Of a DNA stretch of 64,000 nucleotides, positions 56,441 through 64,000 are shown piece by piece. The notes beneath the pieces were generated by a model, which had not been told where the DNA came from, made no database searches, and was given only the letters and a program-made list of their open reading frames with translations. Each line of letters begins with the position of its first letter. Positions within the stretch are counted from its first letter, which is position 1. Source of the DNA: Bradyrhizobium rifense (lineage in GTDB: Bacteria; Pseudomonadota; Alphaproteobacteria; Rhizobiales; Xanthobacteraceae); NCBI RefSeq assembly GCF_008123425.1, contig NZ_VSSS01000007.1:90675-154674 (forward strand). The letters run 5' to 3'. Position numbers and translations under genes: made by a program.

Positions 56441-57487
56441 CTAGCGCGTTGCGTCCGCCAGCCAGCCGAACACCGAGAAAACCAAGGGCTTTCGCTCCAG
56501 ATTGTAGGTTTCGGTGTCGCGCGCGGCGCGGATGATCTTTTCCCATACCTCAGCTAGGCGCGCAAGGCGCGGCAGGTTCTGGTTGGCATTGGCCTCGTCG
56601 GAATGGAGGCTCTCCGCGATCCAGCGATCGATGCCGTCGATGAAGGCCGCAAGCGCGACGCGGTCGCTGGTGCCAAGCGATTCGCCGAGCGTGTGCAATT
56701 CGCGCGGATCGACTTGGGGCAGACGTGCCAGCAGCGCCGCCGTGCGCTGCTGGAGTTTGAGCGCATCGCCGCCGAGCAGAGTCAGTGCCCGTGCGACGCT
56801 GCCCTCGGAGGCCTCCGCCGCCTCGCGCAGCGCCAGATCGGTCGGAGCGAGGTCGGCGGCCGTGGCGGCTGCGGCAATCACCTCGTCGGTCGTGAGCGAC
56901 CGCAAGCGCAGCTTGCGGCAACGCGACTGGATCGTGGCGAGCACGCGCGCCGGCGCGTGGCTCACCAGCAGGAACAGCGATTGCTGCGGCGGTTCCTCGA
57001 GGATTTTCAGCAGCGCGTTCGCCGCGTTGGGATTGAGCTCGTCGACGGTGTCCACGATGCACACGCGCCAACCTTCGGCGGCCGCGGTCGAGCCGAAGAA
57101 CGAGATGGTCTCGCGGGTCTCGTCGACGGTGATGACTGTCCGCATCACGCCACGGTCGTTGGCGGTGCGCTCCAGCGTCAGCAAGCCGCCATGCGAGCTT
57201 GCCGCCACCTGCCGCGCCACGGCGTGCTCAGGATCGATCGCGAGGTCCTCGGCGCCCTGCACGGCGGACGACAGCGGCTGGCCGTGGGCGAGCACGAACC
57301 GCGCCATGCGATAGGCCAGTGTCGCCTTGCCGATCCCCTGCGGCCCGCCGATCAGCCAGGCGTGCGGGATGCGCCCGCTGCGGTAGGCGGCGAGCAGCGC
57401 GGTCTCGGCCTCGCGATGGCCGAACAGAAGGCTTGTCTCGCGCGGATGCGGAATGGCGGATTCACGCTCGACCTGACGCGGGCTCAT
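56441..57487 (-). CDS. holB: DNA polymerase III subunit delta prime
   Basis: HolB (348 residues) is part of the clamp loader. It shows the P-loop GGPQGIGKATL near residue 45, the sensor segment VDTVDELNPNAANALLKILE and the SRC-like motif ATIQSRCRKL. The ATG overlaps the tmk stop (57484-57487), and metG starts 42 bases downstream, on the same strand. Confidence 0.93.
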   Translation of the reverse strand: MSPRQVERESAIPHPRETSLLFGHREAETALLAAYRSGRIPHAWLIGGPQGIGKATLAYRMARFVLAHGQPLSSAVQGAEDLAIDPEHAVARQVAASSHGGLLTLERTANDRGVMRTVITVDETRETISFFGSTAAAEGWRVCIVDTVDELNPNAANALLKILEEPPQQSLFLLVSHAPARVLATIQSRCRKLRLRSLTTDEVIAAAATAADLAPTDLALREAAEASEGSVARALTLLGGDALKLQQRTAALLARLPQVDPRELHTLGESLGTSDRVALAAFIDGIDRWIAESLHSDEANANQNLPRLARLAEVWEKIIRAARDTETYNLERKPLVFSVFGWLADATR

Positions 57488-58170
57488 GCTGAGACCACCG
57501 ATGCGGGTGTCGGCAGGAGACGATCGCGCAGCGCGGTCCAGACGCGCCCTGCAACCGTATCAGGATCGGAATTGGCGTCGATCAGCACGCAGCGCGCAGG
57601 CTCGTCCGCCGCGATCTTGCTGTAGGCCTCGCGCAGGCCCTGATGGAAGGCGAGCTTCTCGCCCTCGAACCTGTCGGGCGTGCCGCTGCCGCGCCGCGCC
57701 GCCGCGCGTGCCAAGCCGATCTCGACCGGCAGATCGAGAATGATAGTGAGGTCCGGCTTGAGATCGCCGATCGTGACCCGCTGCATAGCATTGATCAAAC
57801 CGGCGGGCACGCTGCCGAGGCTGCCCTGATAGGCCCGCGTCGAGTCGGCGAAGCGGTCGCAGAGGACCCAAATGCCCTGCTTGAGCGCTGGCTCGATCAC
57901 GGTGCGGACATGGTCGTCGCGCGCGGCCGCAAACAGCAGCGCCTCGGCATCGGGGCCGAGCAGCTTGCCCATGCCCGACAGCACCAGATGGCGCATGATC
58001 TCGGCGCCCGGCGAGCCACCGGGCTCGCGCGTGACGAGGGTCCGAAGCCTGGCCGCCCCGAGGCGGTCGGCAAGCCTCTTGATCTGGGTCGACTTGCCCG
58101 TCCCCTCACCGCCTTCAAAGGTGATGAAACGTCCGCGCCCGGACGGGCGCTGTCCCGTGGTCTCACTCAT
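57484..58170 (-). CDS. tmk: Thymidylate kinase
   Basis: Tmk (228 residues) phosphorylates dTMP to dTDP. The P-loop is FEGGEGTGKSTQIKRL; the DRx motif is in LCDRFADSTRAYQG. It starts two bases after the end of dacA and overlaps holB, in a tight operon. Confidence 0.95.
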   Translation of the reverse strand: MSETTGQRPSGRGRFITFEGGEGTGKSTQIKRLADRLGAARLRTLVTREPGGSPGAEIMRHLVLSGMGKLLGPDAEALLFAAARDDHVRTVIEPALKQGIWVLCDRFADSTRAYQGSLGSVPAGLINAMQRVTIGDLKPDLTIILDLPVEIGLARAAARRGSGTPDRFEGEKLAFHQGLREAYSKIAADEPARCVLIDANSDPDTVAGRVWTALRDRLLPTPASVVSA

Positions 58171-58172
58171 GA

Positions 58173-59435
58173 TCAGAGCTTCTCGGCGCCTGCGCGGAAC
58201 ATGCCGATCACGAGCTCGCTGGCGCCGTCGATCGCGCGCCGGACGGTCGAGCCGGTGCTGATCGCCTCGGCCGCATAGACGGGCGTCTCCACCGCGATGT
58301 TGCCGCTGCGCCAGACCTTGACCACGCCGACCTGCTGGCCGGCCTGGACCGGTGCGCGCACCGGGCCGTTATAGACGACGCGCGCGATCAGCTTGTCGCC
58401 GCCGCTCTTGTGCACCATCACCTTCACCGGCTCTTTCGCAACGAGCTTCACCGAGCGGCTCTCGCCGCCAAACACCTTGGCATAGCCGACCTGCTGGTCG
58501 GCCGCGATCAGCGTGCGGGTCTCGAAATTGCGAAAGCCCCATTCCAGCATCTTCTTGGCTTCGGTGGCGCGGTCCTCGATGTCCTCAAGCCCGTTGACGA
58601 CGACGATCAATCGCGTGCCGTTCTGCACGGCCGAACCGACCATGCCGTAGCCGCCTTCCTTGGTGTAGCCGGTCTTCAGTCCGTCGGCGCCTTCCATCGA
58701 ATTGAGCAGCGGATTGCGGTTGGGCTGGCGGATCTTGTTCCAGGTGAACTCCTTCTCGCCGAACAGTTTGTAGAATTCGGGGAAGTCCAGGATGATGTGC
58801 CGGGCGAGCATGCCGAGCTCGCGCACCGTCATCTTGTTGCCGGGGTCCGGCAAACCGTTGGAGTTGGCGAAGGTCGATTTGGCCATGCCGAGCTCGCGGG
58901 CGCGCTTGGTCATGAAATCGGATGCAAATATCCGCTCGTTGCCGGCGATGCCTTCGGCGAGCGCGATGCAGGCGTCGTTGCCGCTCTGGATGATCGCGCC
59001 ATGCAGGAGGTCGTCGACCGAGACCTTGCTGTTGATGGCCGCAAACATGGTCGAGCCGCCGGAGGGCGCGCCGCCCTTGCGCCAGGCGTTCTCGCTGATC
59101 CGGTATTCGTCGGTCAGCTTGACGTCGCCCTTCTTGATCGCGTTGAATACGACTTCGGCGGTCACGAGCTTCATCATGCTGGAGGGCGCGCGCAGCTCGT
59201 CGGCGTTCTTCTCGAACAGCACGCTGCCGCTGGAGGCCTCGATCAGGATCGCGGTGGGGGCGTCGCCGTCGAAGCCGGAATCCTCGGTCTTCTTGGCGCC
59301 CTGAACGCTCTGGTTGGCGGCGTAGAGCACCCCGCCCCAGCCGAGGCTCACTGCAATAGTCGCTGCGACCAGCCCGCGCGCCAATGCTCCGGCCGTGAAT
59401 CCGGTATGACGGAGCGGGATGAGACGAAATGCCAT
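58173..59435 (-). CDS. D-alanyl-D-alanine carboxypeptidase (PBP5/6 family)
   Basis: This 420-residue secreted enzyme trims the terminal D-Ala from peptidoglycan stem peptides. After an N-terminal signal/anchor it has the three penicillin-binding motifs S-M-M-K (in APSSMMKLV), S-G-N (IIQSGNDA) and K-T-G (DGLKTGYT). The C-terminal PBP5-like domain follows. The start at 59435 is chosen; the open frame upstream overlaps the promoter of the divergent gene. Confidence 0.93.
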   Translation of the reverse strand: MAFRLIPLRHTGFTAGALARGLVAATIAVSLGWGGVLYAANQSVQGAKKTEDSGFDGDAPTAILIEASSGSVLFEKNADELRAPSSMMKLVTAEVVFNAIKKGDVKLTDEYRISENAWRKGGAPSGGSTMFAAINSKVSVDDLLHGAIIQSGNDACIALAEGIAGNERIFASDFMTKRARELGMAKSTFANSNGLPDPGNKMTVRELGMLARHIILDFPEFYKLFGEKEFTWNKIRQPNRNPLLNSMEGADGLKTGYTKEGGYGMVGSAVQNGTRLIVVVNGLEDIEDRATEAKKMLEWGFRNFETRTLIAADQQVGYAKVFGGESRSVKLVAKEPVKVMVHKSGGDKLIARVVYNGPVRAPVQAGQQVGVVKVWRSGNIAVETPVYAAEAISTGSTVRRAIDGASELVIGMFRAGAEKL

Positions 59436-59587
59436 GGCGAAGCCCTGAGAGCGGCGTTCTAACAGTTGGAACCGGTGCGAACAACACGAGGATCGGTGCT
59501 GCCCCCGAGATTGCACGATTCTCATCGCGTCCCTATCGTGGCACCTCATGTTTCCTGACCAAACCCCTGAAACAAGGCGGAAAAGCG

Positions 59588-60544
59588 ATGTCCACCACCC
59601 GCGTGATCAAGGCCAATGGGATCGACCTCTTCATCCGCGAGGCCGGCCAGGGGCCGCTGGTGGTGCTGTGCCATGGCTGGCCTGAACTATCCTATTCCTG
59701 GCGGCACCAGATCCCGGCGCTCGCGGCCGCCGGCTATCACGTCGTGGCCCCCGACATGCGCGGCTACGGTCAGAGTGCGGCGCCGCCTGACGCGGCCGCC
59801 TATTCGATCTTCGATCTCGTCGGCGACGTCGTCGGCCTGGTGAAGGCGCTCGGCGCGACCAAGGCGATGGTGGTCGGCCACGACTGGGGCGCACCGGTCG
59901 CCTGGCACGCGGCGCTGTTCCGCCCAGATATCTTTACGGCCGTTGGGGGCCTGAGCGTGCCGCCGCCGTTCCGCGGACGCGGCAAGCCGCTCGAGCTGTT
60001 ACGCCAGGGCGGCATCACCAATTTCTACTGGCAGTACTTTCAGGCGCCCGGCGTCGCGGAGGCCGAGTTCGAGCATGACGTCGCCCGCACCATGCGCGTC
60101 GTGCTCGGCGGCCGCGGACTTGCCGATCCGAACGCCGCGATGTTCGTGCAGGAGGGCAACGGCTTTCTCGGCCGTGCCAGCGCCGAGGAGCCACTGCCGG
60201 CGTGGCTGAGCGAGGACGATCTCGCTTATTTCACCGAAGCTTTCCGCAAGTCGGGCTTCCGCGGCGGGCTGAACTGGTATCGCAACCTCGACCGCAATTG
60301 GGAGCTGACCGCGCCCTGGCAGGACGCGCAGATCGACCAGCCCTCCCTCTTCATCGCCGGCGCGCAGGACGCAGTCATCACCGGCCTGATCGGCGCCAAG
60401 CGCATCAACGAGCTGGAGCGGGTGCTGCCCAATCTGACGCGAAAACTGATCATCGATGGCGCCGGCCATTGGGTGCAGCAGGAGCGGCCGGACGAGGTCA
60501 ACGCCGCGCTGATCAAGTTCCTGCGTGAGGCGGCTTCGCGCTAA
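59588..60544 (+). CDS. Epoxide-hydrolase-like alpha/beta hydrolase
   Basis: This 318-residue alpha/beta hydrolase has the oxyanion motif CHGWPE, nucleophile Asp in VGHDWGAPVAW (epoxide hydrolase/haloalkane type) and the His in GAGHWVQQE. The active-site Asp rather than Ser points to an epoxide hydrolase. The start at 59588 follows AAGGCGGA. It lies in opposite orientation between dacA and rlpA, which are usually neighbours, and looks inserted. Confidence 0.88.
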   Translation: MSTTRVIKANGIDLFIREAGQGPLVVLCHGWPELSYSWRHQIPALAAAGYHVVAPDMRGYGQSAAPPDAAAYSIFDLVGDVVGLVKALGATKAMVVGHDWGAPVAWHAALFRPDIFTAVGGLSVPPPFRGRGKPLELLRQGGITNFYWQYFQAPGVAEAEFEHDVARTMRVVLGGRGLADPNAAMFVQEGNGFLGRASAEEPLPAWLSEDDLAYFTEAFRKSGFRGGLNWYRNLDRNWELTAPWQDAQIDQPSLFIAGAQDAVITGLIGAKRINELERVLPNLTRKLIIDGAGHWVQQERPDEVNAALIKFLREAASR

Positions 60545-60554
60545 TGTGCGGCGG

Positions 60555-61490
60555 TCAGTACAGGCCGCGGCCGGTCAGGATGCTGCGGGCTTCGGCTGCG
60601 CCGCCATCGGAAGCCGCAGGACCGCTCTCGGCGGCATAGCGTCCGTCCTCGTCATAGGACACCTGGCGCGCATTCTGGAGCGCCCGGCCCCGGCTGCGGC
60701 TCGAGGCCGACATCTCCGAGGTCGCGTTGAGGGAGGCAACGTCGGCCGAGGTGTTGCCGAGGCTGTACGGCCGCCCCTCCGGCATCGGGACTTCGCCACG
60801 GATGGCGCCGCGGCTCGACGACAGCTCCGGCACGAACGGCCGGGCCGAGGCGACGCGGACCATCGAGGGCGACGGCGCCGGAACACCGGTGCGTAAGGTC
60901 GCCATCAGCTGGCGGTCGTCGGAGCCTTCGAGCGGCGCGCGGCCGACATATTCGACGCGAACCCTGGCGACGCCATTGCCTTTGAATTCAAGCAGTTCGG
61001 CAGCCTTGTTCGAGACGTCGATGAGGCGGTTGCCGTGATAGGGGCCGCGGTCATTGACGCGGACGATCAGCGACATGCCGTTCGACAAATTGGTGACCCG
61101 TGCATAGCATGGCATCGGCAGGGTTGGATGCGCCGCCGTCAGCGAGCCCATGTCGAACACTTCGCCATTGGCGGTCTGGCGGCCATGGAAATCGTCGCCG
61201 TACCAGGACGCCATGCCCTCGGCGCGGTAGTTGACGTCCTCCTCCGGCACGTAGGTCCGGCCCGCGACCACATAGGGCTTGCCGATGCGATAGGTGCCGC
61301 CGCCCTTGGGGACGGGATCGCCCCAGGCCACGACTCGCGGGCTCGAGGACACGCCGTATTTGGGATCGACCCGGCTGGCGAACTTGTTGGACGAGGCGCA
61401 ATTGGCGAGCGCTAGGCAGGTGGCGACCGCCGCAACGCACCGCGCGGCCCGCACCACCGAATCTGACCGACCGATCCCCATTCGCCCCAA
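60555..61490 (-). CDS. rlpA: RlpA-like septal lipoprotein
   Basis: This 311-residue lipoprotein (lipobox LANC near residue 30) has a double-psi beta-barrel (ASWYGDDFHGRQTANGEVFD, then VRVNDRGPYHGNRLIDVS with the catalytic-type Asp). RlpA proteins act as lytic transglycosylases on denuded peptidoglycan at the septum. The last ~120 residues are Ser/Arg/Gly-rich and there is no SPOR domain, unlike E. coli RlpA. A second ATG at 61481 is possible. Confidence 0.9.
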   Translation of the reverse strand: MGRMGIGRSDSVVRAARCVAAVATCLALANCASSNKFASRVDPKYGVSSSPRVVAWGDPVPKGGGTYRIGKPYVVAGRTYVPEEDVNYRAEGMASWYGDDFHGRQTANGEVFDMGSLTAAHPTLPMPCYARVTNLSNGMSLIVRVNDRGPYHGNRLIDVSNKAAELLEFKGNGVARVRVEYVGRAPLEGSDDRQLMATLRTGVPAPSPSMVRVASARPFVPELSSSRGAIRGEVPMPEGRPYSLGNTSADVASLNATSEMSASSRSRGRALQNARQVSYDEDGRYAAESGPAASDGGAAEARSILTGRGLY

Positions 61491-61847
61491 ATACCATTTC
61501 GCCGGAGGCTGACCTAACCCGCTTGCCTACGGGGAGTGCCTTCCGGGCCACAAGCTCCGAGGCGGCCCACCACCGTCTCAGAGGCGGTAACGATAACGCA
61601 ACCCGAACACGGCGGAAATGGGGAGCCCACAGCGTTCGCGCCGGGATGGTAAACAGGACGTTTGGCATTCTCCGTTGATCTACGGAGCGCGAGGGCCTCG
61701 CGACCGCCTTCTCTGTGCCAGTCCTGCACAAGCTGTTGCGCCAAAAGCTCACTCCACCCCCATTGTCGCCGGCCTCACCGGAATTCTTTTGACTGTGCAA
61801 GGCCGCCCGCGTTTTCTCAGCTGCAGGGGCGGGATTGGAATTTAACG
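61491..61847. other. Intergenic region upstream of rlpA
   Basis: 357 bases with no supported gene. Open frames here are shadows without coding character. I see no tRNA: no T-loop GTTCGA/ATCC motif with matching acceptor stems. Confidence 0.5.
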
Positions 61848-61937
61848 ATGATCGAGACGGTTTCGGCACTGATGGGTTTGGTAAGCGCAGGGATCTTTCT
61901 GGCCCATGCGTTTGAAGGCTACCGCTCGAGGGCCTGA
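61848..61937 (+). CDS. 29-residue hydrophobic small protein
   Basis: ATG at 61848 opens a 29-codon frame (MIETVSALMGLVSAGIFLAH then AFEGYRSRA) with one membrane helix at about 4-21 and a basic end. It looks like a small membrane protein; the ribosome site is only moderate. I recall similar mini-proteins in Bradyrhizobium, but no function. Confidence 0.45.
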   Translation: MIETVSALMGLVSAGIFLAHAFEGYRSRA

Positions 61938-62040
61938 CGGCACTCGCGCGGGCGACATTGCATCACCTCTTCACGGCGGCAGGTTCGGATAATTTTAATC
62001 AATCCGGTCGAGCATCGAAGACGAGAGCAGCAGGTGTCCC

Positions 62041-62139
62041 ATGCGCAAACATGACTTCGTATCCGACGGCTTTCTGGCACTGACCGCAGGCGGTCTGGTC
62101 CTGCTCTGCTCGAGCCTCGTCGCCCTGGCCTTCGGCTAA
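62041..62139 (+). CDS. 32-residue hydrophobic small protein
   Basis: ATG at 62041 opens a 32-codon frame (MRKHDFVSDGFLALTAGGLV, then LLCSSLVALAFG) with a helix at about 11-31 and an N-terminal polar part. The composition is that of a real membrane mini-protein, but no ribosome site stands out. Unknown function. Confidence 0.45.
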   Translation: MRKHDFVSDGFLALTAGGLVLLCSSLVALAFG

Positions 62140-62296
62140 TCCTCAACCGGCATTTTCGAATTTTCCGACCGCTGCGCTACTGCGACGCGGCATGCGTATT
62201 GATCCGGGATTGCCCCGCTCCCGTTTAGTTGATTGAATTTTCGCGTCGGCGCCTCGACTCATTTTCACGAGGCCATCACCAACGAGGGTGACGCAC

Positions 62297-62425
62297 ATGC
62301 TAGCCGAGAAATTCTTCCTGGTCCTGGAATCGCTGATCCGCGGCGGCCGGACCTATCCCGACGGAAGCCCCCGGGTCATCAGCACCTCCCCGCACGTCCC
62401 GGTGAAGCTGCCCAACCAGAGCTAG
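62297..62425 (+). CDS. 42-residue conserved small protein
   Basis: ATG at 62297, with GAGGGTG about ten bases upstream, opens a 42-codon frame (MLAEKFFLVLESLIRGGRTY; end PRVISTSPHVPVKLPNQS). I recall a conserved alphaproteobacterial mini-protein of this form, with the SPRVISTSPHVPVKLP block as its signature. Soluble, unknown role. Good candidate for a real gene. Confidence 0.65.
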   Translation: MLAEKFFLVLESLIRGGRTYPDGSPRVISTSPHVPVKLPNQS

Positions 62426-62441
62426 CTCACGCGCGCGCCGC

Positions 62442-62729
62442 TCAGCGCAGGCCCAGCGGCGATCTGCGATAGAGGCTGCCGCGCGCTTCGGTCTGGCAGA
62501 CGAAGCTGCCATCGAATCCCTGGCCATAGAGCTTCTGGCCCTTGCGGTAGTAGACGCCCTTCCTGAAATCCAGCCACACCACCTTGTCGCCGGGGCAATG
62601 ACGCTGGGCCTGCGCCTCGTAGCGGAACGGCGTCAGCGGTGTCGCCGACACCTCGGCCGTGCCGGCCTCCAGCATCGTTGCCGCCGCGATCACCATCTTC
62701 CCGAGCACCGAGCCAAAGCTGCGAGACAT
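62442..62729 (-). CDS. Small secreted protein, unknown
   Basis: This 95-residue protein starts at ATG 62729 with a signal-like segment (VLGKMVIAAATMLEAGTAEV) and contains the block HCPGDKVVWLDFRKGVYYRK and GQKLYGQGFDGSFVCQTEA. This looks like the small family of secreted proteins with a V-W-x-(N/D)-x-x-x-G-V-Y-(H/Y) core and two cysteines. Function not known. A start at 62786 is possible but less likely. Confidence 0.65.
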   Translation of the reverse strand: MSRSFGSVLGKMVIAAATMLEAGTAEVSATPLTPFRYEAQAQRHCPGDKVVWLDFRKGVYYRKGQKLYGQGFDGSFVCQTEARGSLYRRSPLGLR

Positions 62730-62834
62730 CCGCGAGCCTCCTGATCCAGGTCGCACGATAGCACGGCCACGTCTTCCGCCAGCCATCTGGCCGGGTTACA
62801 GGATAGCCAGATCATCCAGATGGGTGGACGTTGA

Positions 62835-63413
62835 ATGTCGGCAGAACCTGAAACCACGACCCGCCCCCGCCCGCCCTCGCCGCGGCTCGGCCTGTTGCCG
62901 ATGATCATCTTCGGTTCGCGCTGGCTGCAGCTGCCGCTCTATCTCGGGCTGATCGTGGCGCAATGCGTCTACATCGTGCTGTTCCTGAAAGAACTCTGGC
63001 ACCTCACCTCGCACGCGCTCGACTTCACCGAGCAGGAGATCATGATGAGCGTGCTGGCGCTGATCGACGTCGTGATGATCTCCAACCTGCTGGTGATGGT
63101 GATCGTCGGCGGCTACGAGACCTTCGTGTCGCGACTCGACCTCCAGGGCCATCCCGACGAGCCGGAATGGCTCGGCCACGTCAACGCCAGCGTGCTCAAG
63201 ATAAAGCTCGCAATGGCGATCATCGGCATCTCCTCGATCGCGCTGCTGCGCACCTTCATCGAGGCCGGCAATCTCGGCTCGAGCCGCGCCACCTTCACCG
63301 AGAACGGCGTGATGTGGCAGGTGCTGATCCACATCACCTTCGTGGTCTCGGCGATCGGGATCGTCTTCGTCGACAAGTTCAGCGACGCCACCGCGCGCAA
63401 GCAGGCCGAGTAA
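62835..63413 (+). CDS. UPF0114 (YqhA-like) membrane protein
   Basis: This 192-residue protein with four membrane helices belongs to UPF0114/TIGR00645. The core includes FGSRWLQLPLYLGLIVAQ and NLLVMVIVGGYETFVSRLD. Function unknown. Its TAA abuts the reverse stop of the next gene. Confidence 0.9.
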   Translation: MSAEPETTTRPRPPSPRLGLLPMIIFGSRWLQLPLYLGLIVAQCVYIVLFLKELWHLTSHALDFTEQEIMMSVLALIDVVMISNLLVMVIVGGYETFVSRLDLQGHPDEPEWLGHVNASVLKIKLAMAIIGISSIALLRTFIEAGNLGSSRATFTENGVMWQVLIHITFVVSAIGIVFVDKFSDATARKQAE

Positions 63414-63746
63414 TCAATCGCCAGCTTTGCTCGCTGCGGCTGCGAGCTGCGCCAGCGCCTGGTGCAGGCATTCCTGCAGCTTCTGCGCAACCCGCTCGCG
63501 CGAAATCCCCTTCGCTGCGAGATCGCCCGACACCTTGCTCAGGGTCTCGTCCATCGTCTGGTTGGCCAGATTGTCCGTGACCAGCGCCGTCGCGTAAGCG
63601 GCCGCCGCATCGCCGCCGAGTCCGAGCTGTCCTGCGGCCCACAGTCCGAGCAGCTTGTTGGACCGGGCCGCGGCCTTGAACATGAGCTCCTCGTCGTGGG
63701 CGAATTTGGCCTCGAAGCCCTGCTCGCGCTTGTCGAACGTGGTCAT
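63414..63746 (-). CDS. DUF1476 protein, ATPase inhibitor zeta
   Basis: This 110-residue helical protein begins TTFDKREQGFEAKFAHDEEL and belongs to DUF1476, the zeta subunit that in Paracoccus inhibits F1-ATPase hydrolysis. The ATG at 63746 is chosen; an ATG four codons earlier is possible, and the frame to 63986 has no sense. Confidence 0.9.
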   Translation of the reverse strand: MTTFDKREQGFEAKFAHDEELMFKAAARSNKLLGLWAAGQLGLGGDAAAAYATALVTDNLANQTMDETLSKVSGDLAAKGISRERVAQKLQECLHQALAQLAAAASKAGD

Positions 63747-63927
63747 GGTCAGCTCCATTTGCGTTGCGCTGGTGGGATCTGGACTGGGAGCGGATGTCTC
63801 GGTCGTTCTCGTCAATTGAGGATGATTTGAATCTTCCGACCGAAGGCGCACGCCGTCAAGCCGCCGGTCGGCCCCTGGCGGCGACAGCGTCAGGCCGGAC
63901 CGGCGCATGGCAAGCCTGCAACGACGA

Positions 63928-63962
63928 CCGCGCGCCCGCAGTACTGAACCGGGGGCGCGCGG
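63928..63962. terminator. GC-rich hairpin near the window end
   Basis: CCGCGCGCCC (63928-63937) and GGGCGCGCGG (63953-63962) are exact inverted copies across a 15-base loop. No T tract follows. It may end a gene lying beyond the window. Confidence 0.35.
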
Positions 63963-64000
63963 CGATAAGGGTTTAGGGGTTAGCACTACTTTGGCAGATT

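Noticed and set aside
55154..56557. 467-codon plus frame opposite metG
   Set aside because: Mirrors the MetRS gene; the leucine-rich part is only the complement of the Lys codons.

Overview
The window looks like chromosomal DNA of an alphaproteobacterium of the Bradyrhizobium/Rhodopseudomonas group. The evidence is the high GC content, the order dusB(nifR3)-ntrB-ntrC-ntrY-ntrX-hfq-hflX, the zeta-type ATPase inhibitor (DUF1476), the fused ispDF and two dispersed palindromic repeats of a type common in Bradyrhizobium. I see no rRNA, tRNA, CRISPR array, insertion sequence, phage or integrase. This assignment is from gene content and memory, not from a search.

Layout. 1-1264: end of lipA and a COQ10/RatA-family gene. 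1265-6391 (minus): an operon for a B-type (ba3-like) haem-copper oxidase with three c-type cytochromes and a 58-residue membrane subunit. 6872-8929: a small HTH-like gene, then cinA and ispDF. 9136-22453: the nitrogen-regulation block (dusB, ntrBC, ntrYX, hfq, hflX), interrupted by a large autotransporter (13324-16620) whose passenger begins with what looks like a pepsin-family aspartic protease. 22465-25046: a frameshifted acetyltransferase, mazG and queC. 25144-26815: a cobalt-type nitrile hydratase operon. 26931-31340: an enoyl-CoA hydratase-like protein, a DASS anion transporter and the methionine importer genes metN-metI. 31349-36107: an AraC regulator, a class-C beta-lactamase-like hydrolase, a copper amine oxidase and a cupin. 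36215-40362: a PilZ-HTH fusion, a secreted unknown, a GGND-repeat protein and an M24 peptidase.

40657-51115 reads as one catabolic neighbourhood: secreted type-B carboxylesterase, LysR regulator, ABC solute-binding protein, a nitroreductase fused to a DUF4863 (4-hydroxylaminobenzoate-lyase-like) domain, a TRAP transporter and an acyl-CoA synthetase. The fusion suggests turnover of a nitroaromatic acid to a catechol-type product, with the esterase possibly releasing the acid; this is inference. 51361-52812 is a second autotransporter barrel, paralogous to the first but with almost no passenger. 52816-61490 is the housekeeping block rlpA / dacA-tmk-holB-metG-tatD-MBL hydrolase, with an epoxide-hydrolase-like gene inserted in opposite orientation. 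MetG carries a long Lys/Ala-rich N-terminal tail. 61848-63746 holds several very small genes, a UPF0114 membrane protein and the DUF1476 gene.

Most interesting items: the pepsin-like autotransporter, the nitroreductase-lyase fusion with an internal start, the compact B-type oxidase operon, the PilZ-HTH protein, the histone-like tail on MetRS, and a multi-hairpin leader before metN.
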